A DNA stretch of 64,000 nt from JAUIET01 sp039111475 (GTDB lineage: Bacteria; Pseudomonadota; Gammaproteobacteria; Pseudomonadales; JAUIET01): positions 1 through 64,000 of the forward strand of contig JBCCIP010000002.1 in assembly GCA_039111475.1 (NCBI GenBank). The letters are read 5' to 3'. The notes beneath the pieces were generated by a model, which saw only the letters and a program-made list of their open reading frames with translations, did not search any database and was not told the origin of the DNA. A program made the translations under genes and the position numbers. Shown piece after piece: positions 54,500-63,072 of the stretch (its first letter is position 1; every line of letters starts with the position of its first letter).

Positions 54500-54997
54500 C
54501 TAACTTTGCCTGGATAGGTTTAACGCGGCACCTGCGAACACATACATCAGTATGAACGCAATGAACATCGCGGCGCCACCGCCAAGAAATGCCAGCATGC
54601 CGGCAACATCTGTAGCGCCGAAGTGGGTATCTGCCATCGACAAGCCTCGATTCGATGATACATTTCCAGCCCAGTAAAATACGGTATTACCCCAGCCCAT
54701 TGCGATCAGCCCCCAGCTGACTTGTGTAAGTCTTTGTTGGAACAAACGTAGCTTTAGCATCACAGTGGCTAAGGCTATCAGCATAACAGCGTTTAGAATT
54801 CCGCCCACGTGCGCAGCCTGCCAACCTCTGGTTGAGCCCGGTATATCAACGTGCCAAATCGGAAAAGGCCAAAAATTCACGGCGCCCAGCAAAGAGAATA
54901 CCAACATAACACCTGCAATAAGGCCCACAGTTAGCATAAGAATGGCATGGTAAACAACACGGTAATAAGATCGATTGTCAGTCGCGGGTGCGCTCAT
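54500..54997 (-). CDS. Styrene oxide isomerase-like membrane protein 1
   Basis: A 165-residue protein with four membrane helices. DIPGSTRGWQAAHVGGILNA and the later GWGNTVFYWAGN, SSNRGLS and FGATD segments follow the pattern of styrene oxide isomerase (StyC), a heme-b membrane enzyme that converts epoxides to aldehydes. From memory, SOI binds heme through a His six residues before an active-site Asn; here His63 and Asn69 keep that spacing, and Tyr108 is also kept. It lies 45 bp downstream of a PF10118 gene on the same strand. The actual reaction is not known. Confidence 0.7.
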   Translation of the reverse strand: MSAPATDNRSYYRVVYHAILMLTVGLIAGVMLVFSLLGAVNFWPFPIWHVDIPGSTRGWQAAHVGGILNAVMLIALATVMLKLRLFQQRLTQVSWGLIAMGWGNTVFYWAGNVSSNRGLSMADTHFGATDVAGMLAFLGGGAAMFIAFILMYVFAGAALNLSRQS

Positions 54998-55042
54998 AAG
55001 TTATTCTCTTTTTGGTGCGATAATCGTTTCAGTGTGCGTTGT

Positions 55043-55930
55043 TTACTCGCTCACTTGCATACCAGCCATCAGCTCATCACTCAAACTTAGGATGTCATTG
55101 CCAGACTCAAAATGTTTGCGCCAGGCAACGGCGATTTTGTTCTGCTTGTTATTGCAAATCGGGTGATTTTTGGGGTGATAGTTTTTCAAAAGCACTGGCA
55201 AAGCCGAATAGGCTAGATCCCAGCCGAAAGACACGAAAAAGCCCCAGGCCTTCAAGGCGCGTCCGGGGCTTTCATAGTAATGTTCAACCTGAACCATATG
55301 CCTATACGACTTGAAGGTTTCAGACAGGATGTGAAAGAACGCCCGACAGACCATGGCTTTTCTATACCACTCGCATTCTGAATAAAACAGTTGGTAAAAG
55401 TCGTGCGCTACAGCACCGTGTTCAACTTCCTCTACTTGGTGCCAGACCCACATCGCGCGAATCACTGGATCCGCGTCACCCATTAGCTCCTGATATCGGT
55501 CGAGTATTATCAAACCGCCGAGAAAAGTAAATGTCTCGTATCCGGCGGTGAACCCGATTTGATATTTTTTACTTTTGCTCTCCAAAACGTGTTCAAAATG
55601 TTGCTTGGTATTACCGTCTATTTCCGTGAGTTTGCTGTACCTTTTTGCCAGTTCTGCATTCCACTTGGTGAAATTAAACGCATGGTGAGATTCTTGTCCG
55701 ATAATCGCTTGTACGTCCTTCAACAAGCCTTGATCTTGAATTTCATTTCTGAACGTTCGCATTACCTGCACTAGAAAACGTTCGAAGTGCGGTACGTCCA
55801 CACCCAGTGCATTGATGAACATCGCAAATTCTGGCGAACTTTTACTCCAGATTGGTTGTCTGGTTTGCGTTTCGTCAAATGCGAAGCGCAGTTTTCTCAC
55901 TGTGATATGGTTCATTGGATTGGCGTTCAT
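55043..55930 (-). CDS. PF10118 protein 1, ferritin-like diiron pattern
   Basis: A 295-residue soluble helical protein of the family annotated as 'predicted metal-dependent hydrolase'. Its conserved acids and histidines are Glu50 (PHFE), Glu80-x-x-His83 (QESHH), Glu132 (GYETF) and Glu168-x-x-His171 (VEEVEH). One Glu plus ExxH, twice, over four helices is the ligand pattern of diiron carboxylate oxygenases and oxidases. The second copy at 58010 keeps identical spacing. It is upstream of the isomerase-like gene and probably in one operon with it. Oxygenase activity is inference. Confidence 0.8.
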   Translation of the reverse strand: MNANPMNHITVRKLRFAFDETQTRQPIWSKSSPEFAMFINALGVDVPHFERFLVQVMRTFRNEIQDQGLLKDVQAIIGQESHHAFNFTKWNAELAKRYSKLTEIDGNTKQHFEHVLESKSKKYQIGFTAGYETFTFLGGLIILDRYQELMGDADPVIRAMWVWHQVEEVEHGAVAHDFYQLFYSECEWYRKAMVCRAFFHILSETFKSYRHMVQVEHYYESPGRALKAWGFFVSFGWDLAYSALPVLLKNYHPKNHPICNNKQNKIAVAWRKHFESGNDILSLSDELMAGMQVSE

Positions 55931-56137
55931 GCTGAGCTCTCTTTGTACTTATTGAATGGGCTTACCACAATTTGCATAAAAGGTGTTTCTTATAAGCTAT
56001 CAAGCTATCTATGAGACAACCATGGCCTTATCATAGCGAGGGTCAGATTGATCGTACACTACTATCAATATTTGGTATGTACTCTAGCGGTATTGGCTAA
56101 TCCCTTGAAGTACTGGGCTGAAAGCGCTTCAGAATTT

Positions 56138-57121
56138 ATGCACGCACATATACACGACTTTGTACTATCCGTTACGGCAGCGCAAGCGATCTAAAGCGCG
56201 ACTGTTATTCAATCGCTGTGGAGCGGTTATGGCGAGATTGTTCGCCTGTCGCTGAAAGGTGGTTCGCACACTTCAGTGATTCTAAAACACATCAAACTTC
56301 CCAAAGAGGGTAGTCATCCGCGGGGCTGGAATACGGCACTTTCCCATCAGCGCAAGATACGTTCCTATCAGGTAGAAGCGCATTGGTATCAACAGTATGC
56401 GAATCAGTGCGACAGTGAATGTCAGGTGCCAAAGTGTCTTGCCGTTGATGTGCAGGAAAATGAAACAGTTCTGATTCTAAGCGATCTCGATGCCGACGGT
56501 TATTGCATAAGAAAAGACTGTGCCGAAATTGAAGAAATTCACGTATGCTTGAATTGGCTAGCGAGTTTTCATGCAAGCTTTTTGGGAAGTACAGCAGATG
56601 GCTTGTGGGCCAACGGTACTTACTGGCATCTTGATACCAGGCCGGACGAACTGACTGCCCTGGAGGACGATGCGCTGCGAGAGGCCGCTCCACTGATTGA
56701 TCGACAGCTAAAACAATGTCGCTACCAAACTTTGGTTCATGGCGATGCCAAACTAGCGAATTTCTGCTTTAGTGATGACCGGCCAAGGCCTAAGGTGTCC
56801 GCGGTGGATTTTCAATACGTTGGTCGCGGCTGCGGCATGAAGGATCTGGCCTATTTTATTGGCAGTTGTTTGTCAGAGAGCGAATGCTCAGCGTTGGAAA
56901 AACCGCTGCTTGCGCATTATTTTAAGGCGCTGAATCGCAGTGTCGCAGACAAGCAAGCCGGTATTGATGTTGCCGAATTGGAGCAAGAGTGGCGCGCACT
57001 TTATGCATTCGCCTGGGCGGATTTCCATCGCTTTCTAAAAGGCTGGAGTCCCGGGCACTGGAAGATCAACGGCTACAGTGAACAACTAACAAAGAGTGTT
57101 ATAAGAAGTTTTCATTCATGA
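56138..57121 (+). pseudogene. EcKinase/APH-type phosphotransferase with in-frame TAA
   Basis: A frame from ATG 56138 runs 18 codons, meets TAA at 56192-56194 and continues in the same frame to 57121. The part just after the stop (ATVIQSLWSGYGEIVRLSLK) is the conserved N-terminal ATP-binding region of this family, so the gene plainly once began upstream. HPRGWNTALSHQRK, HGDAKLANF (catalytic Asp and Asn) and VDFQYVG (metal Asp) follow. Reinitiation at GTG 56276 would give 281 residues without the GYGE loop. A single AAA to TAA change would explain the stop. Sequencing error, readthrough or a non-standard start are alternatives. It overlaps the next gene by 4 bp. Confidence 0.8.
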
Positions 57122-57999
57122 GTGACTCTCTGCCTTTACGTGACTTGTGCGACCTTGCCATCAAGGCGGCGCAAGAGGCTGGTCAATTCATTCAAACTGC
57201 TGCAACCGATAGCATAGATATAAATTTCAAAGACGCCGGCAGTAGCGAGGCGTCGCAGCTGGTGACGGCGGTGGATATTCGCAGCGAAGCGATTATTCGG
57301 GAACGCTTAAAAGTGATATCTGAAGAGTGGGGTATTGCTTTCGTTGGTGAGGAATCGTCTCCGATTCTGGACAGTATCGCTGCAGAGCGTTTACGAGCTG
57401 ATTATTTCTGGTCTGTAGATCCACTGGATGGCACTTTGGCTTTTGTGCAGGGAAGGCCGGGTTATGCGGTTTCAATTGCGTTGGTCACACAATCAGGCAA
57501 GCCATTGCTTGGCGTTGTGTACGATCCTGTTGGTGCAACGCTGATCTACGCCATAGAAAGGGGTGGCGTTTATCGTGAGCCCCCATCATGTGGTAATGAA
57601 AATATTTCAACTGAAGCCCTGGTAGTTTTTTCCGATGCCAGTTTAAAAACACATACTCAGTACGAAGCGGTGTGCAAAGCGTTGAACGATTGCGCTTTAA
57701 ACGTTGGATTGGACGGCGTTACATGGGTGTATGGCAATGGCGCGGTCAAGAATGCATGCCAGGTTGTGGATCATTCTTCCGCTTGCTATGTAAAACTTCC
57801 TAAAGAAGAACAGGGTGGCGGCAGTATCTGGGATTATGCCGCCACGGCTTGCATTGCCATTGAGTCAGGGCGTTGGGCAAGCAATATCCATGGTGACCCC
57901 TTAGAGCTCAATCGCAGTGAGTCTACGTTTATGAACCACCAGGGCGTACTCTATGCTTCTAACGAGAAAATTGCTCGTTTTCTAATAGATGCCTTGTAG
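57118..57999 (+). CDS. Inositol monophosphatase/CysQ-family phosphatase
   Basis: A 293-residue Mg/Li-type phosphatase: GEES (77-80), DPLDGTLAF (101-109, metal ligands Asp101 and Asp104) and WDYAATACI near 240 (third Asp). It lacks the usual Asn after DGT (Leu here), so the substrate may not be inositol phosphate; 3'-phosphoadenosine phosphate or a sugar phosphate is possible. The ATG overlaps the kinase stop by 4 bp, so the kinase and phosphatase may work on the same type of molecule. Confidence 0.88.
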   Translation: MSDSLPLRDLCDLAIKAAQEAGQFIQTAATDSIDINFKDAGSSEASQLVTAVDIRSEAIIRERLKVISEEWGIAFVGEESSPILDSIAAERLRADYFWSVDPLDGTLAFVQGRPGYAVSIALVTQSGKPLLGVVYDPVGATLIYAIERGGVYREPPSCGNENISTEALVVFSDASLKTHTQYEAVCKALNDCALNVGLDGVTWVYGNGAVKNACQVVDHSSACYVKLPKEEQGGGSIWDYAATACIAIESGRWASNIHGDPLELNRSESTFMNHQGVLYASNEKIARFLIDAL

Positions 58000-58009
58000 C
58001 GAATTTTTT

Positions 58010-58867
58010 CTACGCAAAGGTAGGTGCAATGTTATCGCTGCTCGTATCAAGTAAAGGCACAAAGTCTTGCGCATTGCCCTCATAGGCATCACGCCACTGA
58101 TCAACCCAGGCAGGATCTTGTCTTTTTGACGGGTGATAACTGGGCTTCAGCGAGTTCACCATGGCGCCACCGGATTTTATAAAAAATAGTCCGACCATCT
58201 TCCATAAACGCAAGCGACTACCAAGGTTGCTCCACAAGCCGTCTTTCTTGAGCATTGCGCGATAGGCTCTTCTAGACATAAAACCTACATGAAGTGAGCC
58301 TTGAAGAAGCCCTAAAATGCGCAGCCAATAGGATCCAGACAGGGCTTGAAAAACATCGAACGCTACGTTTTTATGTTCTGTTTCTTCCACCATATGCCAG
58401 AGAACGAAAGAGGCCACGGTTGGGTCAGAATCACCAAACAAATTGTTTCTGTCGTTGACTAACCATTCCGTGATTCCCATGGTCATGGTTTCAAAGCCGG
58501 CGCAGTAAGCCAGTCGCCTTGCAAGCGTACGTCTTCCCAGAGCATCGTAGTCGTTGACAAAGGATTCCTCAACGGTCGCCAACTCGGGATAACCGCGCGC
58601 TTTAAGCATATCGTTCATGCGCCTGTGATTAGCATAGTGCTGCGCTTCTTGCGCCATAAAGCCCTTGATATCCTCCAGCAACTGAGGGTCATCAATGAAC
58701 TCCTTCGCCTCACGCAAAGTGCGATTCAGAAAAGGTTCTAAGTGCGGCATCGTCAGTGACGCACCATTCACCATATGACTCCATTCGTGTTGAGAAGGGT
58801 TCCATACTGGCGTCACACCTTTGCAAAACTCAAATGGGATTTTTCTAACTTCGATGGCGTTCTTCAT
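58010..58867 (-). CDS. PF10118 protein 2, ferritin-like diiron pattern
   Basis: A 285-residue paralog of the protein at 55043. The ligand set is Glu44 (PHLE), Glu74-x-x-His77 (QEAQH), Glu126 (GFETM) and Glu162-x-x-His165 (EETEHK). Distances between the sites (30, 52, 36) equal those in the first copy exactly, although the rest has diverged. A hydrophobic stretch near 215-232 may touch the membrane. It starts 3 bp after the isomerase-like gene, so the two are translated together. Hydrolase activity, the usual annotation, has no support in these motifs. Confidence 0.8.
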   Translation of the reverse strand: MKNAIEVRKIPFEFCKGVTPVWNPSQHEWSHMVNGASLTMPHLEPFLNRTLREAKEFIDDPQLLEDIKGFMAQEAQHYANHRRMNDMLKARGYPELATVEESFVNDYDALGRRTLARRLAYCAGFETMTMGITEWLVNDRNNLFGDSDPTVASFVLWHMVEETEHKNVAFDVFQALSGSYWLRILGLLQGSLHVGFMSRRAYRAMLKKDGLWSNLGSRLRLWKMVGLFFIKSGGAMVNSLKPSYHPSKRQDPAWVDQWRDAYEGNAQDFVPLLDTSSDNIAPTFA

Positions 58868-58870
58868 GGT

Positions 58871-59362
58871 TTATGCCTCGCTAAGAGATCGATAATGTTG
58901 CCATGCGCCATAAGCCAATAGAGCGAAGGCAATATGAACTGAAACAATGGCTGGCCACCCAAACAGGTAAATGACGTTGTTGGCGAGACTGTCGCCGAAG
59001 GGCCCACCGCCGAAGGCTAAACCACGTGTACCAAACCATGCGTTGGCGATTGCTGGCAGTGTGAACAGCCAACCAAAAGTGATGGACGTGTAAAACAGCC
59101 ATTGAAATTGCGTTAGGCTCAATCGCAGGAAGCTGCTGCTACAGGCGATGGCAATAAGCAACAAGCCGTTTGTGATGCCTTCCAGGTGCGCCATTACCCA
59201 AGCTCTGGCTTCTCCGGGTATCTGGCCTTCAACGTGATTGATCACGGGCCATAAATCAATCTCGCCTAATAACTGAAAGAAATGCAGCCAGCCTGAGAAT
59301 GCCGAGCTGATCAGCAGACCCACACCATTTAAAACCAAAAGACTTTGATGTTGTGATGTCAT
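58871..59362 (-). CDS. Styrene oxide isomerase-like membrane protein 2
   Basis: A 163-residue, four-helix membrane protein. ARAWVMAHLEGITNG keeps the candidate heme His59 and Asn65 at the same spacing as the first copy, and GTRGLAFGGGPFG matches the NRG...FG region of styrene oxide isomerase. The helix that carries the active-site Tyr in SOI reads FGWLFTLPAIANAW, so Tyr is lost. ATG 59362 is fixed by GAGGAG 8 bases before it. It is divergent from the AraC-type regulator (133 bp) and precedes the second PF10118 gene by 3 bp. Confidence 0.65.
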   Translation of the reverse strand: MTSQHQSLLVLNGVGLLISSAFSGWLHFFQLLGEIDLWPVINHVEGQIPGEARAWVMAHLEGITNGLLLIAIACSSSFLRLSLTQFQWLFYTSITFGWLFTLPAIANAWFGTRGLAFGGGPFGDSLANNVIYLFGWPAIVSVHIAFALLAYGAWQHYRSLSEA

Positions 59363-59494
59363 TGCGGTTCTCCTCTCTGAATTTGCCAAATGCTGAGGTC
59401 TATTGTGGCGCAACCAGCTTTTCTTGACAGGACATATGCTGCCAACCTGGGGACATTTAATGACAAATGCCGCGGCTCTGTTTAGTATGTCTTC

Positions 59495-60484
59495 ATGACT
59501 GAGAATTATTTTGCAACAGGTTACATGCGCTTGCTGCTGAGATTACTGCAGGCGGAAGGCCTACGTGCAGAGGAATTATTCCAGGGTACTGGCACGGTGG
59601 AAGCCGATCTTATGCGCGCCGACTTTCAGATGCCGTTTGCGGCTCAAATGCGTTTCTGTCAGAACGCAGTCGCTCTGTCACCCAGTGGTCTGGGGTTGAA
59701 TAGCGGCCATCAGTTGCAGATTGCCGCGCACGGCGCGCTGGGCACGGTTATGCAAACCGCGAGCGATTTAGGAACGGCGTTAACCACCTTCAACGAACTA
59801 CTGGCGTCTCGTGCCAGCTTTTACGCATTAGAAATTCAGCAATCAAACAACACAGCTTCTATCAAGGTGGAAATTCAAGGCCTTCCCGACGATCTCATTC
59901 CGTTCTTTAGCGAATGTATTCTGTTTACCATGACACACTGCATTTCGTTCTATACCGGACGAAAAAGCAATCCTATCAAGTACTTGCTCGCTTATGAAAA
60001 GCCTACTTATGCTGCACTGTACGCTTTGGAATTCGGTAGCTCTGTTCAATTTGGTGGGGCGTTCACATCGATAACATTCGATGCAAAGCTACTTTCGCTG
60101 CCATCGCCCGAAGCTGACACTGTGGCGTTTGCAGAAAGCGTACTGCGCTGTAAAGGTCTAATAAGTAACAGGGATGGCAATGACCTGGTCGCCGGTCTGG
60201 AAAATTTTATACTGGATAATCCGGGCAAGCTCTGGACAGTGGAGGAGCTAGGTCCCTTATTTGCGATCAGCACTCGAACCCTGATTCGCCGCTTGAAGGA
60301 TACCGGCACATCGTTTCAAACTCTACGTGATAACGTGTTAAAACGTCAGGCCACTATCTATTTAAGTGCAATGACTGTGGAAGCGGCCGCACTTTCTCTC
60401 GGCTTCGCAGATAGCTCCAGCTTCAGGCGCACGTTTAAACGTTGGTATGGTGTGTGCCCGTCGGAGTGGAGAGGTCTTAGTTAA
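59495..60484 (+). CDS. AraC-family regulator (PF12625 sensor domain)
   Basis: A 329-residue regulator with the N-terminal 'arabinose-binding' domain type of OruR/MmsR-like proteins (about 15-200: GLNSGHQLQIAAHGALGTVMQTA) and a C-terminal AraC double HTH (about 235-329: FAISTRTLIRRL and LGFADSSSFRRTFKRWYG). This group often controls fatty acid, wax or aromatic catabolism. Its divergent position makes the isomerase-like/PF10118 pair at 58010-59362 its likely target. Confidence 0.9.
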   Translation: MTENYFATGYMRLLLRLLQAEGLRAEELFQGTGTVEADLMRADFQMPFAAQMRFCQNAVALSPSGLGLNSGHQLQIAAHGALGTVMQTASDLGTALTTFNELLASRASFYALEIQQSNNTASIKVEIQGLPDDLIPFFSECILFTMTHCISFYTGRKSNPIKYLLAYEKPTYAALYALEFGSSVQFGGAFTSITFDAKLLSLPSPEADTVAFAESVLRCKGLISNRDGNDLVAGLENFILDNPGKLWTVEELGPLFAISTRTLIRRLKDTGTSFQTLRDNVLKRQATIYLSAMTVEAAALSLGFADSSSFRRTFKRWYGVCPSEWRGLS

Positions 60485-61270
60485 GATCTTGCGAACGTGG
60501 CGCAGTCCTCTTCACCGTTAGAGTACTAGCACCTCGCGACAAGGTGGTTGTCGACTGATTCTGGTTCTGTCCAATTTCTCTCAGAATACGGGCAAGTAGG
60601 ATTGGCAAAAAACACCGATTTTTCGGCCGCCAATGCGCAAAATTGCTGGGGTTTCAGTAAGGTGCTTTTGCTTTGGTCTTTCCTGCGCATGCGTCAGTTT
60701 TTGATGCCAGCGCGGCTTAGCTGGGGTTACGGGGGCAGATACCGTTTACGCACTGGTTTGCCGATACCGTTTTCTTTAGCAAATAACGCCACTTATTCAA
60801 GGCCTCATGAAACACGTTGTTCGCGGATGGTGTAATTGCATTCTCCTCTCTGCCTAAGTTGCTCTCGATACTGGCAAAGCAGCAAACCACAACCAGCAAA
60901 ACGCCCACGCTTATCTTTGGTAACGCTCGGATACATCCGCTGAGGCCACCCTGCAAAGATTGAACGAGGTAAGAGTAAATTCGCGTTGGTCCAACGCCGA
61001 TGGTGTGACGATCATAAGCTCGTGTATTCGCTGCGTTGTCAATCATTTTCAGATGCGTCCAGCCCCAGCTGTTTGAGGATGTTTACTTTGAAAGCCAAAT
61101 ATAGCATAGGATTCAGTATATTGAATACTGTGTTCTGTATACGTTAATATAGTCCCTGGTTGTTGTATAAAGGCCGGTTGTTACAATGCGTTTAAGGCCT
61201 AGGTCAGGTTAATGCCAACACCTATGGTAAGTTGGCCGGCATAGTGGTATTTGTTTATGGAGTCTCTCAT
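60485..61270. other. 786-bp region with no supported gene
   Basis: Short open frames exist (plus 60548-60835; minus 60717-61046 with one hydrophobic segment SVGVLLVVVCC), but none has a ribosome site or a recognisable protein pattern. The hydrophobic minus frame is the only one that might be real. It could be decayed sequence between the AraC gene and the ferredoxin operon. The ferredoxin promoter should lie near its right end. Confidence 0.5.
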
Positions 61271-61534
61271 ATGACCTACGTCATCACTGCACCGTGCATT
61301 GCGGACTATTCTTGCATCGACGTTTGTCCGGTCGACGCAATAAGTCCGGAGCCAGGCGACATTGAATTTGCAGAGGCGGAACAAATGTACATTAACCCCG
61401 AAACTTGCATTGATTGCGCTGTGTGTGAAGTTGCCTGTCCGGTGGATGCTATATTCAGGGAAGACAAACTGCCGATGATCTGGCAGCACTACACCGCTTT
61501 GAATCGCGAGTACTTCCAGAGGGGTGAGGAATAA
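61271..61534 (+). CDS. 7Fe ferredoxin
   Basis: An 87-residue protein with seven cysteines: Cys9, Cys15 and Cys19 (CPVD) on one side, Cys46, Cys49, Cys52 and Cys56 (CIDCAVCEVACP) on the other. The missing eighth Cys indicates one [3Fe-4S] and one [4Fe-4S] cluster, as in FdxA-type ferredoxins, though the first loop (C-x5-C) is shorter than the usual C-x7-C. GGAG 8 bases before ATG 61271 fixes the start. It ends 2 bp before a ferredoxin reductase gene, so the two form an electron transfer pair. Confidence 0.92.
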   Translation: MTYVITAPCIADYSCIDVCPVDAISPEPGDIEFAEAEQMYINPETCIDCAVCEVACPVDAIFREDKLPMIWQHYTALNREYFQRGEE

Positions 61535-61536
61535 TC

Positions 61537-62952
61537 ATGGACGATGACAAGCCGGATAACGCGCAACTCAATTTCCCTCTTCGGATAGCGGTTGTTGGTA
61601 CTGGCCCTTCGGGTATTTATTCTGTCGAACACTTGCTGGTGGAGCTAGGTAAGAACGTTGAAATAGATCTGTATGAGCGCCTGCCCACACCTTGGGGAAT
61701 GGTTCGCTCTGCCGTAGCCCCGGACCATCTGCTTAAAAAACAAATTATTGATACCAGCTTTTCTCGCCTGCTAAACCATAGGCAGGTGCGTTACTTCGGA
61801 AACGTTCAAGTTGGTGTGCATGTTCTTCATGAGGAATTAGCGGCATGGTACAACGGCGTCATTTATGCGTCTGGTGCTGACGGCGACACTCTCATGAACA
61901 TTCCAGGTGAAGATTTGCAGGGCTGCGTTGGTGCGAGAGAATTCGTACACTGGTACAACGGTCACCCGGATTTTTCAGATCGACGTTTCAACTTTTCGCA
62001 TAAGCGAGCTGTGATCGTTGGCAATGGCAACGTTGCCCTGGATGTAGCGCGTATTTTGACCCTAAAGCCAGAAGAACTCAAAACGTCAGATATGCCGGCC
62101 AACGCTATTGAGGCTTTGCGAGAGAGCGCTATTGAAGAGGTGGTGATTTTGGGACGGCGTGGTCAAGCGCAAGCAGCGTTCCACAGGCCGGAGCTAGAGG
62201 AATTTGAGCAACTCACTGACGTCGAAGTAACTGTTGAGGGAGAGGGTTTGCTAACGGGCGAGGATCCCAGTTTTCGTGAGCTCGACTGGAGCACCCAAAA
62301 AAAGCTTGAAACGCTTCGCCGGCTGGTCGAGCGCAAAGTAGCTAATCCCAGGAAACGGATTGTTCTGTATTTTCTGGCCTCGCCTGAAGCCGTTGTTGGA
62401 GGGGGCAGAGTCGAAGGGGTTCAGATACTTCGAAATAAACTCGCTCCCGACAGTAACGGCAAGCTAAGCGCGAAATCAACGGGACAAACATTCACTCTTG
62501 AAGCGGGCCTTGTGATGCGCGCAATTGGTTTTAGGGGTCGTCCTATGCCTGGACTTCCTTTTGATAGCCAACGCAACGTGCTGCCAAACTGTTCGGGCAG
62601 ACTGACCAGCTCGGCCGAGTATTCTGACAATGAGGCCGTAATCCCGGGAGTATACGTCACAGGTTGGTTGAAACGTGGGCCCAGAGGGTTGATTGGAACC
62701 AATAAGATGTGCGCAGGAGAAACCGTAGAGTGTCTGCTTGAGGATGTCTCGAGCAACAAGCTGCTGGAATCAGAGCTTAATGCTGATGAAGTACTCAACA
62801 TCATCGAGCAGAGGCAACCACAGTTGGTGTTACGCGAAAGCTGGTTGATGATCGATCATTTCGAGCGCCAGGCCGGGGGTGAATCTCGTCCTCGGGCCAA
62901 GCTCACAACGCACGAAGAGCTGCTAGAATGCGCTCTTAAAGCTTCCGGCTAG
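61537..62952 (+). CDS. fprA: Ferredoxin-NADP+ reductase (FprA/adrenodoxin reductase type)
   Basis: A 471-residue flavoprotein: FAD site VVGTGPSGIYSVEHLL (19-34), the family hallmark YERLPTPWGMVR, NADP site VIVGNGNVALDVARIL, and a GLIGTNKMCAGETV segment near the end. It moves electrons from NADPH to the ferredoxin encoded 2 bp upstream. Likely users in this window are the diiron-type PF10118 proteins or the reductive-dehalogenase-like proteins. That link is inference. Confidence 0.93.
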   Translation: MDDDKPDNAQLNFPLRIAVVGTGPSGIYSVEHLLVELGKNVEIDLYERLPTPWGMVRSAVAPDHLLKKQIIDTSFSRLLNHRQVRYFGNVQVGVHVLHEELAAWYNGVIYASGADGDTLMNIPGEDLQGCVGAREFVHWYNGHPDFSDRRFNFSHKRAVIVGNGNVALDVARILTLKPEELKTSDMPANAIEALRESAIEEVVILGRRGQAQAAFHRPELEEFEQLTDVEVTVEGEGLLTGEDPSFRELDWSTQKKLETLRRLVERKVANPRKRIVLYFLASPEAVVGGGRVEGVQILRNKLAPDSNGKLSAKSTGQTFTLEAGLVMRAIGFRGRPMPGLPFDSQRNVLPNCSGRLTSSAEYSDNEAVIPGVYVTGWLKRGPRGLIGTNKMCAGETVECLLEDVSSNKLLESELNADEVLNIIEQRQPQLVLRESWLMIDHFERQAGGESRPRAKLTTHEELLECALKASG

Positions 62953-63072
62953 AAGCGTTCCTGACAGTTAGAGCACGCTGAAGAAACGCTAGCAATAGCA
63001 AACGCGTAGAGCTTTCGGCACTGAACGATAGGGGGTGCAGGGAGCAATGCCTAATTGACTTCAGTGGGCATA

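Noticed and set aside
60717..61046. 109-codon minus-strand frame with one hydrophobic stretch
   Set aside because: No ribosome site and no recognisable relation; kept only as a remark in the non-coding region entry.
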